Source of the DNA: UBA4615 sp046046245
GTDB taxonomy: Bacteria > Pseudomonadota > Gammaproteobacteria > Burkholderiales > Burkholderiaceae_E
Length of the DNA stretch: 64,000 nucleotides
Assembly (NCBI GenBank): GCA_046046245.1
Contig: JBJOKE010000003.1
Location: 124,001-188,000, forward strand
Direction: 5' to 3'
Below, piece by piece: positions 16,051 to 24,297 of the stretch (its first letter is position 1; every line of letters begins with the position of its first letter). The position numbers and the translations under genes were made by a program. The notes under the pieces are model-generated. The model saw only the letters and a list, made by a program, of their open reading frames with translations. It did no database searches and had not been told where the DNA came from.

Positions 16051-16929
16051 TCAGTACCAGCCGGGCTTGACGGACGAGCCCAGCATCGTGTCGTAGTGGT
16101 CGGTGCGCCGGTCGCGCAGGATCTGGTTGAAGTCGTTCCAGTTGCGCTTGCGACGTGCCTCGGACAGGTTGAGGTCGGCGACGATCGTCTCCGGCTCGGT
16201 CCGGCTCGCCGGACCCGCGACCGGCCAGCCGGTGTACGAGCAGATCAGCGAGCAGCCGAGGAAGGGCTGCCCGCGCTCGGTACCCACCCGGTCCGCGCAG
16301 GCGACGAAGACCGAGTTCACGTGGGCCGCGCCCATCGCGAGCACGTTGGCCATCGCCGGCTGGCTCGGGTCCTGGCCGGGGATCGGCACCCAGTTGGTCG
16401 GCACGCAGACGATGTCCGCGCCCTGCAGCGCGCACAGCCGGTAGGCCTCGGGGAACCAGCCGTCGTAGCAGATGAGCATGCCGATGCGACCGATCGGCGT
16501 CGCGTAGACCGGGAAGCCCAGGTCACCCGGCTCGAAGAACAGGTTCTCGGCCGCCCACAGGTGCATCTTGCGGAAGGTGCCGACGTGGCCGTCGGGTCCG
16601 ATCAGCACGGCCGAGTTGTAGAGCTTCTGCCCGACGCGCTCGGCGATGCCGGCGACGATCCAGGCGCCGTGCCGCTTCGCCGCGGCCATCCAGGCCTTCG
16701 ACGCCGGACCGTGCGGGATCTCCTCGGCGAGCGAGAACGCCTCGTCGCGGGTCGCGAACACGTAGCCCGACGAGGTCAGCTCGGGCAGCACCATCAGCTT
16801 CGCGCCCTGCGCGGCGGCCGCGTCGATGCGGGCGACGCTGTCGGCGATGTTGGCCTCGAGCGCGCCGACCTTCGGCTCCATCTGGATGCAGGCGACCCGG
16901 ACCGGGCTCTCGGCGGGCATCGTGCTCAT
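16051..16929 (-). CDS. Nitrilase-superfamily carbon-nitrogen hydrolase
   Basis: 292 residues with the full Glu-Lys-Cys triad: E50 (LPELTSSGY), K121 (FRKMHLW) and C154 (ICYDGWFPE). Members hydrolyse amides, ureides or nitriles through a cysteine thioester. The CYDGWFPE context resembles amidase/N-carbamoyl hydrolase branches rather than true nitrilases. It lies between the AtzE-like amidase and the permease gene in the same operon, so it probably acts on a product of the imported compound; ATG at 16929, or at 16920, are both possible starts. Confidence 0.88.
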   Translation of the reverse strand: MSTMPAESPVRVACIQMEPKVGALEANIADSVARIDAAAAQGAKLMVLPELTSSGYVFATRDEAFSLAEEIPHGPASKAWMAAAKRHGAWIVAGIAERVGQKLYNSAVLIGPDGHVGTFRKMHLWAAENLFFEPGDLGFPVYATPIGRIGMLICYDGWFPEAYRLCALQGADIVCVPTNWVPIPGQDPSQPAMANVLAMGAAHVNSVFVACADRVGTERGQPFLGCSLICSYTGWPVAGPASRTEPETIVADLNLSEARRKRNWNDFNQILRDRRTDHYDTMLGSSVKPGWY

Positions 16930-16962
16930 CGTGTGTCGTCCTCGCGTGGGAAGGTGGCGTGC

Positions 16963-18357
16963 TCAGCGCGGCGGCGTGCGCGTGTGCCAGTCGGTGGCGC
17001 GCTCGTAGGCACGGGCGATGCGCAGGATCCGTGCCTCGCCGAAGGGCCGGCCCATCACCTGGAACGCGGTCGGCAACCCGCCCCGACCGAAGCCGCAGGG
17101 CACCGAGACCGACGGCGTGCCGGTCACGTTCGCCGGCGCCGACAGCCGCACGTAGACCGAAGACGCGGCCTCCTCGACGCCGTCGGACCAGGTGATCGCC
17201 GGCTGGTCGCGGCGCATCGCGACCGCGGCCACGGCCGGGCCGATCAGCGCGTCGAGCCCGTCGAACATCCGCGCCCACGCGGCCTGCATCAGCGTGCGCT
17301 GGCGCAGCGCGGCGATGTAGTCCACCGCCGGGATCAGCATCCCCGCCTCGAGGAACGTGCGGACGTCCGGCTCGTAGAGGTCCGCGCGCTCGCGGATCAT
17401 CGTCCGGTGGTAGGCCGAGGCCTCGGGCATGCACAGGCCGAACTCGATCGACGCGATCAGGTCGGCCATCGGGATCTCGACCTCGACGAGCTCGGCGCCC
17501 TCCTTCTCCAGCAGCGCGATCGCCGCGCGCACGTTCGCCTCGACCTCGGGCTCCACGTGCTCGAAGAAGAAGTTGCGCGGCACGCCGATCCGCAGGCCCT
17601 TCACGCCGAGCTCGAGCTCGGTCGTGTAGTCGCCCACCGGCACGTCGGCGCTGCCGGGGTCGCGCGGGTCGAAGCCGGCGAGCGCGCCCAGCGTGACCGC
17701 GCAGTCGGCCACGGTGCGGGCGAGCGGCCCGGCGTGGTCGAGCGACCAGCTGAGCGAGGCGATGCCCGCGCGGCTGACCCGGCCGTAGGTGGGCTTCAGT
17801 CCCACGGTGCCGCAGACCGCGGCGGGGATGCGGATCGAGCCGCCGGTGTCGGTGCCCATCGCCATGAAGCAGCCGCGCGCGGCGAGCGTCGCGCCCGAGC
17901 CGCCCGAGGAGCCGCCGGGGATGTGCTCGACGTTCCACGGGTTGCCGGTGGTGGGGGTGGCGATGCCGTAGGCGAACTCGTGGGTGTGGGTCATGCCGAC
18001 GATCGACGCGCCGGCCTGCTCGAGCCGCTGCACGCAGGCCGAGTCGGCCGTGGCGAGGTGATCGTGCCGCACCTTCGAGCTGCAGGTGGTGGGCAGGCCG
18101 GCCATGTCGTACAGGTCCTTCACCGCGACCGGCACGCCATGCAGCTCGCCGCGCCACAGTCCCGCCATGATCTCGCGCTCGGCCTGCTTCGCGGCGGCCA
18201 TCGCACGCGCCTCGGTGAGCCGCGCGAACGCGTTCAGCCGGGGCTCGTCGGCGGCGATCCGCTCGAGCGACAGGCGCGCCAGCTCCACCGGCGAGACCTC
18301 CTTCCTGCGGACGGCCGCGGCCGCCTCGCGCATCGACAGGTCGAGCAGGTCGGCCAT
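16963..18357 (-). CDS. Amidase-signature hydrolase (AtzE-like)
   Basis: 464 residues from the ATG at 18357, one base after the stop of the small AtzG-like gene. Triad: K80 (VAVKDLY), S150 (PGGSSGGSG) and S174 (DTGGSIRIPA). The pairing with a GatC/AtzG-type small protein immediately upstream is the arrangement of AtzE-AtzG (1-carboxybiuret hydrolase) and of GatA-GatC. With a ureide or amide importer in the same operon, cleavage of a ureide-type C-N bond is the best inference; no GatB is present, so a tRNA amidotransferase role is unlikely. Confidence 0.9.
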   Translation of the reverse strand: MADLLDLSMREAAAAVRRKEVSPVELARLSLERIAADEPRLNAFARLTEARAMAAAKQAEREIMAGLWRGELHGVPVAVKDLYDMAGLPTTCSSKVRHDHLATADSACVQRLEQAGASIVGMTHTHEFAYGIATPTTGNPWNVEHIPGGSSGGSGATLAARGCFMAMGTDTGGSIRIPAAVCGTVGLKPTYGRVSRAGIASLSWSLDHAGPLARTVADCAVTLGALAGFDPRDPGSADVPVGDYTTELELGVKGLRIGVPRNFFFEHVEPEVEANVRAAIALLEKEGAELVEVEIPMADLIASIEFGLCMPEASAYHRTMIRERADLYEPDVRTFLEAGMLIPAVDYIAALRQRTLMQAAWARMFDGLDALIGPAVAAVAMRRDQPAITWSDGVEEAASSVYVRLSAPANVTGTPSVSVPCGFGRGGLPTAFQVMGRPFGEARILRIARAYERATDWHTRTPPR

Positions 18358-18358
18358 C

Positions 18359-18559
18359 TCAGCGGCCCTCCCACTTCGCACGGAACGCGATCGCCGGCGG
18401 CGTCTCGCCGAGCTCGCTCCGATGCAGTGCATCGAGCAGCTGGTAGAAGCCGTCCATCGCTGGCACGAGTTGTGCGATGCGTTCCGGGTCGAGGGGCAGG
18501 TCCGCGATCCGGGCGGCGGCCGCGAGCATCGCCGGGTCGGTGGGGGTACGGGCGGGCAT
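18359..18559 (-). CDS. AtzG-like small partner of the amidase (DUF4089-type)
   Basis: 66 residues. The pattern LPLDPERIAQLVPAMDGFYQLLDALHR then ETPPAIAFRAKW matches the short AtzG/GatC-like proteins, which have a helical front and a C-terminal strand ending in ExAPxFxP-type sequence that wraps on the amidase. In the AtzE-AtzG complex this subunit stabilises the enzyme. First gene of the operon, one base ahead of the amidase and 9 bases from the operator. Confidence 0.75.
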   Translation of the reverse strand: MPARTPTDPAMLAAAARIADLPLDPERIAQLVPAMDGFYQLLDALHRSELGETPPAIAFRAKWEGR

Positions 18560-18568
18560 GGTCGGATT

Positions 18569-18586
18569 AACTTTCCCAGGAAAGTA
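18569..18586. promoter_or_regulatory. 18-bp palindromic operator, copy 2
   Basis: AACTTTCC-CA-GGAAAGTA: 7-bp perfect arms plus one mismatched outer pair, otherwise the same as 9787-9804. On the minus strand it starts 8 bases after the -10 box at 18595-18600 and ends 9 bases before the ATG at 18559, so a repressor there would block both initiation and early elongation. Confidence 0.7.
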
Positions 18587-18594
18587 TTCGAGCC

Positions 18595-18624
18595 ATGCTA
18601 CGCCAGCGGTTCGAAACGCGTCAA
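18595..18624 (-). promoter_or_regulatory. Predicted sigma-70 promoter of the amidase/ABC operon
   Basis: Read on the minus strand: TTGACG (18624-18619), 18 bases, TAGCAT (18600-18595). The -35 box, spacer and the 8-base gap to the operator are identical to those at 9749-9804. Confidence 0.6.
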
Positions 18625-18687
18625 CATCGCCGGCTTGCGTGCGCCGTGAGCCGTGCGGCGTCCGCGGGGGTATGCTGAGGACATGCG

Positions 18688-19824
18688 GTGTCGGGCCGGA
18701 TCGACGGCACGACCGGGGCCGCGGGACTGCAGGGGTTGATCGTGAAGCCGAGCGAGGTCTTCGGGCGAAAGCTGCTGCAACGCACTCGCGAGCGCCGGCG
18801 GGGGTCGTTCAACGTCGGCCTGCTGATCCCGACCTCGGGCGCGATGGGACTGCTCGGCCCCTGCGCCTACGCCTGCGCCCGGATGGCCCGCGACACCTGG
18901 AACGCCCAGGGCGGTCTCGCCGGTCGCGAGGTGAGGCTCACGCTGCTGAACTCGAGCGAATCGGCCGCCTCGCTCGACGACGAGGTCCGCGAGCTGGTCG
19001 ACACCGGCGGCGTCGACGCGCTGGTGGCGCTCAGCAACACGGCGGTGTGCCGGCGCATCGCCGAGGTCGTCGACGCGCGCGTGCCGCTGATCTACACGCC
19101 GCTCTACGAGGGCTGCGGGCTGCCCGACTGGGTCCATGCGATCGGCGAGACGCCCGACCGGCAGCTGCTGCCCGCGATCGACTGGCTCGCCGACCGGTAT
19201 CGGCCGCGCCGCTGGTACCTGCTCGGCAACGACTACAGCTGGCCGCGCCGGACACACGCGCTCGCGGTGCCGGCGATCCGCTCGACCGGCGCCGAGGTGG
19301 TGCGCGAGCGCTACGTGCCGCTCGGCGAGCGCGACTACGCGGCGGTGATCGAGGACATCGTCGCGAGTCGGGCGCAGGTGCTGCTGCTGTCGCTGCTGTC
19401 GGCCGACGCGGTGCACTTCTGCCGCGCGTTCGAGCGCGCCGGGCTGGGCGGACGCGTGCTGCGGCTGTCGCTGTGCGTCGAGGAGAACACGGTGCTGGGC
19501 GTCGGCGCCGAGAACACCGAGGGGATGTTCGTCGCCTCCGGCTACTTCGAGGCGCTCGAGTCCGACGTCAACGGCGCGTTCAAGGAGCGCTACCGTGCGC
19601 AGTTCGGCGAGCGCGCGCCGGCGCTGAACTCGGCCTCGCAATCGGTCTGGGAGGGCTTCGTGCACCTGCAGCGGCAGGCGCAGGCTGGTCGCGGGCCGGT
19701 GCTGCCCGGCGGGCGGGACACGCGGCGCGAGGCCTACGACGCCGGGCGGAACCCGATCTTCCTCGGCGAGGTCCGCGGGCTGGGGATCAGCCCGGTGCGC
19801 CGCCTCACCGGTGGGCCCGGATGA
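18688..19824 (+). CDS. Cytosolic AmiC/UrtA-like ligand-binding protein
   Basis: 378 residues, GTG at 18688 with GAGGA about 7 bases ahead; a GTG at codon 20 or so is an alternative. It has the type I periplasmic-binding fold (FNVGLLIPTSGAMGLLGP, DTWNAQGGLAGREVRL, PLIYTPLYEGCGLPD) but no signal peptide: the N-terminus is Arg-rich and charged. That combination is known from AmiC, the amide sensor that restrains the antiterminator AmiR. It therefore looks like the intracellular sensor of the amide regulon next door. No AmiR is encoded nearby. Overlaps the convergent MarR gene by 20 bases. Confidence 0.75.
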   Translation: MSGRIDGTTGAAGLQGLIVKPSEVFGRKLLQRTRERRRGSFNVGLLIPTSGAMGLLGPCAYACARMARDTWNAQGGLAGREVRLTLLNSSESAASLDDEVRELVDTGGVDALVALSNTAVCRRIAEVVDARVPLIYTPLYEGCGLPDWVHAIGETPDRQLLPAIDWLADRYRPRRWYLLGNDYSWPRRTHALAVPAIRSTGAEVVRERYVPLGERDYAAVIEDIVASRAQVLLLSLLSADAVHFCRAFERAGLGGRVLRLSLCVEENTVLGVGAENTEGMFVASGYFEALESDVNGAFKERYRAQFGERAPALNSASQSVWEGFVHLQRQAQAGRGPVLPGGRDTRREAYDAGRNPIFLGEVRGLGISPVRRLTGGPG

Positions 19825-20251
19825 ACGCCGAGAGCAGCTCGCGCAGCTGAGCCTCGCGTTCCGGCCCGAACGCGCGGCCGATGCGGCCGCGGTGCTCCTT
19901 CATATCGTCGCGCAGCGCGGCGACCTTCTGCAGCCCGAAGTCCGAGATGTGGAGGATCACCCGGCGCTGGTCGCGCGGATCGGCCGAACGCTGGATCAGC
20001 GCGGCCTCCGTCATCCGGTCGACCAGCTTGCAGGTGGCCGGCAGCTGCATCCCCGCCTGCTCGGCGAGCTCGGACATCGAGCGACCCTGTTCGTCGGCGA
20101 GCACCTCGAGCAGGCGCCAGAACTCCACCGGCAGGCCCTCCGTGCTCACCATGCGGCGCAGACCGGAGGTGGCCTCGCGGTGCGCCTGGTTCAGCAGGCT
20201 GTGGAGGGTCGGGCCGGACGCGGGGCTCTTGGAATTCCGTCGGGTCGACAT
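19805..20251 (-). CDS. MarR-family transcriptional regulator
   Basis: 148 residues from the ATG at 20251. The winged helix is clear: MSELAEQAGMQLPATCKLVDRMTEAALIQRSADPRDQRRVILHISDFG, with the DxRD wing motif. MarR dimers bind 16-20 bp palindromes and release them on ligand binding. It is divergent from the TRAP operon; a TATACT -10-like box on its own strand is at 20316-20311. It may control itself and the TRAP genes, or bind the 18-bp palindromes at 9787 and 18569; no copy of that palindrome is seen in 20252-20454, which weakens the second idea. That gap holds GCGACG-TG-CGTCGC at 20339-20352 instead. Confidence 0.88.
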   Translation of the reverse strand: MSTRRNSKSPASGPTLHSLLNQAHREATSGLRRMVSTEGLPVEFWRLLEVLADEQGRSMSELAEQAGMQLPATCKLVDRMTEAALIQRSADPRDQRRVILHISDFGLQKVAALRDDMKEHRGRIGRAFGPEREAQLRELLSAFIRAHR

Positions 20252-20454
20252 GGACAGGGGTGCGTGGCGTGCACCGTGGCGGTGCGACGCTGACTCGAAA
20301 GCACCAAAACAGTATAGCGGGCGCGTCGGACCCGCACCGCGACGTGCGTCGCCGATCGGCATCCGCGCGTCGCACCGGCGGTAGCACGCTTCTTGCGTCC
20401 TCCCGCCCGCGATGCGCCGGCCCCCGAACGGCGCCCGTCGACAGGAAGACCCCG

Positions 20455-21447
20455 ATGCGCCTGAGCCCCCTCCTCGCCGCCCTCGCCGGCGCCGCCCTGA
20501 TCGCCGCCGCGCCGGCCGCGATCGCCCAGACGAAGTGGCGCGCGGCCGGCAACTTCGCGATCGAGCACACCTCGACCGAGGCGATGAAGCTGTTCAAGGA
20601 GGAGGTGGAGAAGGCGACCGGCGGCAAGCTGGCGGTCGACCTGTTCCCCGCGATGCAGCTCGGCGGCGCGCAGGAGAACGTCCAGGCCGTGCGGACCGGA
20701 TCGATCCAGGTCTGCTGGATCGGCATGGCCTTCCTGTCGCGGACCGTCCCCGAGCTCGAGGCGCTGTCGCTGCCCTTCCTCTTCACCAGCCGCGAGCAGG
20801 CCTTCCGCGTGGCCGACGGCCCGATCGGCAAGGAGATCGACCGGAAGATGGCCGACAAGGGGCTCACGCTGCTGGGCTTCATGGAGCTGGGCGCGCGCCA
20901 CGTGACCAACTCCAAGCGGCCGATCAAGGCGCTCGAGGACTTCAAGGGCCTGAAGATCCGGCTGCAGCCGAACGAGACCCACCTCGCGACCTTCCGCGCG
21001 CTCGGCGCGAACGCGGTGGCGATGGACGTGAAGGAGCTCTACCCGGCGATGCAGCAGGGCGTGATCGACGGCCAGGAGAACCCGTTCGCGATCATCGGCG
21101 CGAACCGCTACTTCGAGGTCCAGAAGTACATCTCGAACACCGGGCACTTCTTCGACTTCATCACCATCGTCGCGCACCGCAAGACCTTCGAGGCGCTGCC
21201 CGCCGCACAGCAGAAGGCGATCCGCGACGGCATCGACGTCGCGGTCCGCTACCAGCGCGAGCGCGCGAAGCTGCAGGAAGCCGACTCGATCGCGGAGATC
21301 AGGAAGCGCGGGATGGTCTACGACGAGGTGTCGCCGAAGTTCGTCGCGGACATGCGCACCGCCACCGCCGGCATCGTCGACGACGTGAGGAAGCGCGTGG
21401 GCGACGACCTGGTCAAGCGGGTGCTCGCCGAGGCCGCGAAGAAGTAG
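20455..21447 (+). CDS. TRAP transporter substrate-binding protein (DctP type)
   Basis: 330 residues, ATG at 20455 after an AGGAAG site. A Sec signal peptide ends near AAIAQ (residue 25). The body follows the DctP fold (AGNFAIEHTSTEAMKLFKEEVEKATGGKL, RTGSIQVCWIGMAFLSRTVPELEALSLPFLF, KIRLQPNETHLATFRALGANAVAMDVKELYPAMQQGVIDGQENP); the conserved Arg in KIRLQ normally pairs with a carboxylate of the ligand, so an organic acid is likely. Delivers ligand to the DctQ/DctM pair encoded next. Confidence 0.92.
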   Translation: MRLSPLLAALAGAALIAAAPAAIAQTKWRAAGNFAIEHTSTEAMKLFKEEVEKATGGKLAVDLFPAMQLGGAQENVQAVRTGSIQVCWIGMAFLSRTVPELEALSLPFLFTSREQAFRVADGPIGKEIDRKMADKGLTLLGFMELGARHVTNSKRPIKALEDFKGLKIRLQPNETHLATFRALGANAVAMDVKELYPAMQQGVIDGQENPFAIIGANRYFEVQKYISNTGHFFDFITIVAHRKTFEALPAAQQKAIRDGIDVAVRYQRERAKLQEADSIAEIRKRGMVYDEVSPKFVADMRTATAGIVDDVRKRVGDDLVKRVLAEAAKK

Positions 21448-21451
21448 CGCG

Positions 21452-21976
21452 ATGGCCGCCGCGCACCCCGCGGGCGGGCGCCTGGGCGCCGCCTACGCGA
21501 CCCTGCTCGCGCGCCTGGACCTCGGCGCCCGCTGGCTGATCATCGCCTGCAGCGCGGCGATGATCGTGGTGGTGTCGGTGCAGGTGGCGCTGCGCTACCT
21601 GCTGAACACCTCGATCGACTGGTCCGACGAGGTGTCCCGGCTGCTCTTCGTCTGGAGCATGTTCCTCGCGATCCCGCTGGGCATCCGCGAGGGCTCGCAC
21701 GTGGGCGTCGAGCTGCTGGTGCAGTTCATGCCCACGGTGCCCAGGCGGCAGCTCGCACGGGTGTGCACCGTGCTCGCGATCGCGATGATGGCGATCGTGC
21801 TCTGGCAGACGGTGCGGATCGCCGCCGACACCTGGGACGAGCTGATGCCCACGCTGCCGATCAGCGTCAACTGGTTCCTCGTGCCGGTGGCGCTGTCGGC
21901 CGCGCACAGCGTGCTGCACCTGGTGCCGCTGCTGTGGCGCGAGCCGGTGCGCACGATCGCCACGATGACCGAGTGA
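21452..21976 (+). CDS. TRAP transporter small membrane subunit (DctQ type)
   Basis: 174 residues, four predicted membrane helices, with the VQVALRYLLNTSIDWSDEVSRLLFVW segment typical of DctQ. It packs against the large permease in the inner membrane. Starts 4 bases after the binding-protein stop. Confidence 0.9.
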   Translation: MAAAHPAGGRLGAAYATLLARLDLGARWLIIACSAAMIVVVSVQVALRYLLNTSIDWSDEVSRLLFVWSMFLAIPLGIREGSHVGVELLVQFMPTVPRRQLARVCTVLAIAMMAIVLWQTVRIAADTWDELMPTLPISVNWFLVPVALSAAHSVLHLVPLLWREPVRTIATMTE

Positions 21977-21989
21977 CGGAGCCGATGGG

Positions 21990-23270
21990 ATGAGCGGCTG
22001 GGTGATGCTCGCCTTCGGCGCCGCGGCGCTCGCCGGGATGCCGCTCGCGTTCGCGCTCGGACTGTCCGCGATCGTCGGGCTCGCGATCGCCGACGTCGAC
22101 TACGGGATGCTGCCCACGCGGATGATGAATGCGGTGAACTCGTTCCCGCTGATGTCGATCCCGCTCTTCATGGTCGCCGGCGAGCTGATGATCAAGGGCG
22201 GGATCATGGAGCAGATGGTGCTCTTCGCGAACGCGGTGGTGGGCCGCGTGCGCGGCGGCCTGGCGCAGGTGGCGATGCTCTCGGGCGCGATCCTGTCGCT
22301 GGTCTCCGGCACCGCGGTGTCGGACGCGGCGGCGCTCTCGTCGACGATGGGCCCCGAACTGAAGAAGCACTACGGCCTGGGCTTCTCCACGGCGGTGATC
22401 GCCGCCTCGGCCAACCTCGGGCCGATCATCCCGCCCTCGGCCGCGATGATCGTCTACGCGTACATGGCGGGCTCGTCGGTGTCGATCGGCGCACTCTTCG
22501 TCGCGGCCGCGGTGCCCTCCGTCATCATCACCGCCGTCTTCATGGCCCAGTGCTGGTGGATCGCGCGGCGCGAGGGCTATCCGGTCACCGGCGAGCCGTT
22601 CACCGTGCAGCGCCTGGTCCATGCGACGAAGACCTCGTGGCTCACGCTCGCGATGCCGATCGGCGTGATCGCGGGGATCGTCGGCGGCGCGTTCACCGCG
22701 ACGGAGGGCGCGGCGATCGCCGTGGTGGGCGCACTGCTGCTGGGCTTCGTCGTCACGAAGCGGCTGAAGTGGGCCGACCTGCCCGAGATCCTCTACCGGT
22801 CGGCGGTGATGTCGGGCGTGGTGGCGGCGATGATCGCCTTCGCGTCCACCGTCACCTTCCTGCTCACCGTCGACATGCTGCCGCAGCAGCTCGCCGACAC
22901 GCTGAAGTCGATCACCTCGGACCCGCTGGTGTTCAACCTGCTGGTGGCGGTGCTGCTGCTGGTGGTGGGCATGTTCCTCGAGTCGAACGCCGCCTACATC
23001 ATGCTGGTGCCGCTGCTGCACCCGATCGCGCTGTCCTACGGCATCGACTCGACGCATTTCGCGTTCCTGTTCGTGCTGAACCTGATCATCGGGATGATGA
23101 CGCCGCCGGTGGGCGTGGTGCTGTTCGTGATCTGCGGGATGACCGGGATCCGGATGGGCGAGCTGGTGAAGCACTGCATGCCGTTCATCGTCTCGCAGTA
23201 CCTGCTGCTGATCGCGTGCATCGTCTGGCCGCCGCTGGTGACCTGGCTGCCGAAGGCCATGGGGTACTGA
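21990..23270 (+). CDS. TRAP transporter large permease (DctM type)
   Basis: 426 residues, the standard DctM length, nearly all hydrophobic helices, with FPLMSIPLFMVAGELM, VSGTAVSDAAALSS and NLGPIIPPSAAMIVYAYM segments that surround the sodium and substrate sites in this family. Couples Na+ re-entry to uptake of the ligand. Third gene of the TRAP operon, 13 bases after DctQ. Confidence 0.92.
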   Translation: MSGWVMLAFGAAALAGMPLAFALGLSAIVGLAIADVDYGMLPTRMMNAVNSFPLMSIPLFMVAGELMIKGGIMEQMVLFANAVVGRVRGGLAQVAMLSGAILSLVSGTAVSDAAALSSTMGPELKKHYGLGFSTAVIAASANLGPIIPPSAAMIVYAYMAGSSVSIGALFVAAAVPSVIITAVFMAQCWWIARREGYPVTGEPFTVQRLVHATKTSWLTLAMPIGVIAGIVGGAFTATEGAAIAVVGALLLGFVVTKRLKWADLPEILYRSAVMSGVVAAMIAFASTVTFLLTVDMLPQQLADTLKSITSDPLVFNLLVAVLLLVVGMFLESNAAYIMLVPLLHPIALSYGIDSTHFAFLFVLNLIIGMMTPPVGVVLFVICGMTGIRMGELVKHCMPFIVSQYLLLIACIVWPPLVTWLPKAMGY

Positions 23271-23271
23271 G

Positions 23272-24264
23272 ATGGGCGCGTCCGCGGTCGCCTCGAAGGC
23301 CATCCCCATCGTCGACCTCGCCGGCGACGAGGACGCGGTGCTGCGCGCGCTGATCGCCGCCTGCACCGACACCGGCTTCTTCGGCGTGACCGGCCACGGC
23401 GTGCCGGCGGCGACCGTCGCCGGCGCGTTCGACGCGGCGCGCGCGTTCTTCGCGCTGCCCGAGGACGAGAAGCGCCGCGTGCGGCGGCCGCGGCCCGAGC
23501 TCAACCGCGGCTGGATCGCGCCGGGCACCGAGACCCTCGCGCGGCTCGCCGGCCGCGAGACGCCGCCGGACTACAAGGAGGTCTTCACCGCCGGGCCGGA
23601 AGCGTTCGACGAGGCGGATCCCTACTTCACCTGCGAGGCCGCGCGTCCGCACTGGGGCGCGACGCCGTGGCCCGAGCGGCCCGAGGGGTTCCGCGACACG
23701 GTCCTCGCCTACCAGGCGGGGATGGTCTCGCTGACGCATCGGCTGATGACGCTCTTCTGCAGAGCGCTCGGCGTGCCCGACGACCACCTCGCCCGCCGCT
23801 CGACGCGGGCGCCGAGCCAGATGCGGCTGATCCACTACCCGCCGTACGACGGCCCGTGGCAACCGGGCCAGCTGCGCGCGGGCGAACACACCGACCTGTC
23901 GCTGCTGACGATCGTCGCGTCCGACAACAACGCGGTGGGCGGGCTCGAGGTCCGCGACCGCGACGGCGACTGGGTCGCGGCGCCGGACTTCGAGGGCTTC
24001 ATGGTCAACATCGGCGACACGATGATGCGGTGGTGCAACGACCGCTGGGTGTCGACGCCGCACCGCGTCGCGAACCCGCCGCCGGACGCGGGCGCGCGCT
24101 CCGAGCGCTACTCGCTCGCGTATTTCCACATCGTCGACTACGACGCGGTGATCGAGTGCCTGCCCTCGTGCGTCGATGCTGACCACCCGGCGCGCTACGC
24201 GCCGATCACGATGGGCGAGTACCGGGCGTCGCGCTTCGCGCGGACGGCGAACGCGGGCGGCTGA
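23272..24264 (+). CDS. 2-oxoglutarate/Fe(II) dioxygenase of the isopenicillin N synthase-like family
   Basis: 330 residues. The DIOX_N part has IPIVDLAGDEDAVL and DTGFFGVTGHGVP; the catalytic core has iron ligands H206 and D208 (GEHTDLSLLT) and H264 (STPHRVANP), and the 2-oxoglutarate-binding R279-x-S281 pair (SERYSLAYF). All key residues are present. The gene starts one base after the DctM stop, so it is almost certainly in the TRAP operon and probably hydroxylates the imported acid or uses it after import. 2-Oxoglutarate rather than ACC or tripeptide use is inferred from the RxS pair. Confidence 0.88.
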   Translation: MGASAVASKAIPIVDLAGDEDAVLRALIAACTDTGFFGVTGHGVPAATVAGAFDAARAFFALPEDEKRRVRRPRPELNRGWIAPGTETLARLAGRETPPDYKEVFTAGPEAFDEADPYFTCEAARPHWGATPWPERPEGFRDTVLAYQAGMVSLTHRLMTLFCRALGVPDDHLARRSTRAPSQMRLIHYPPYDGPWQPGQLRAGEHTDLSLLTIVASDNNAVGGLEVRDRDGDWVAAPDFEGFMVNIGDTMMRWCNDRWVSTPHRVANPPPDAGARSERYSLAYFHIVDYDAVIECLPSCVDADHPARYAPITMGEYRASRFARTANAGG

Positions 24265-24297
24265 CGGCGACGCGCCATCGGCCGCGGCGCCGTCCGC

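Noticed and set aside
20339..20352. GCGACG-TG-CGTCGC palindrome between MarR and TRAP genes as the MarR operator
   Set aside because: Short and GC-only, likely by chance in this genome; not listed as a site without binding data.
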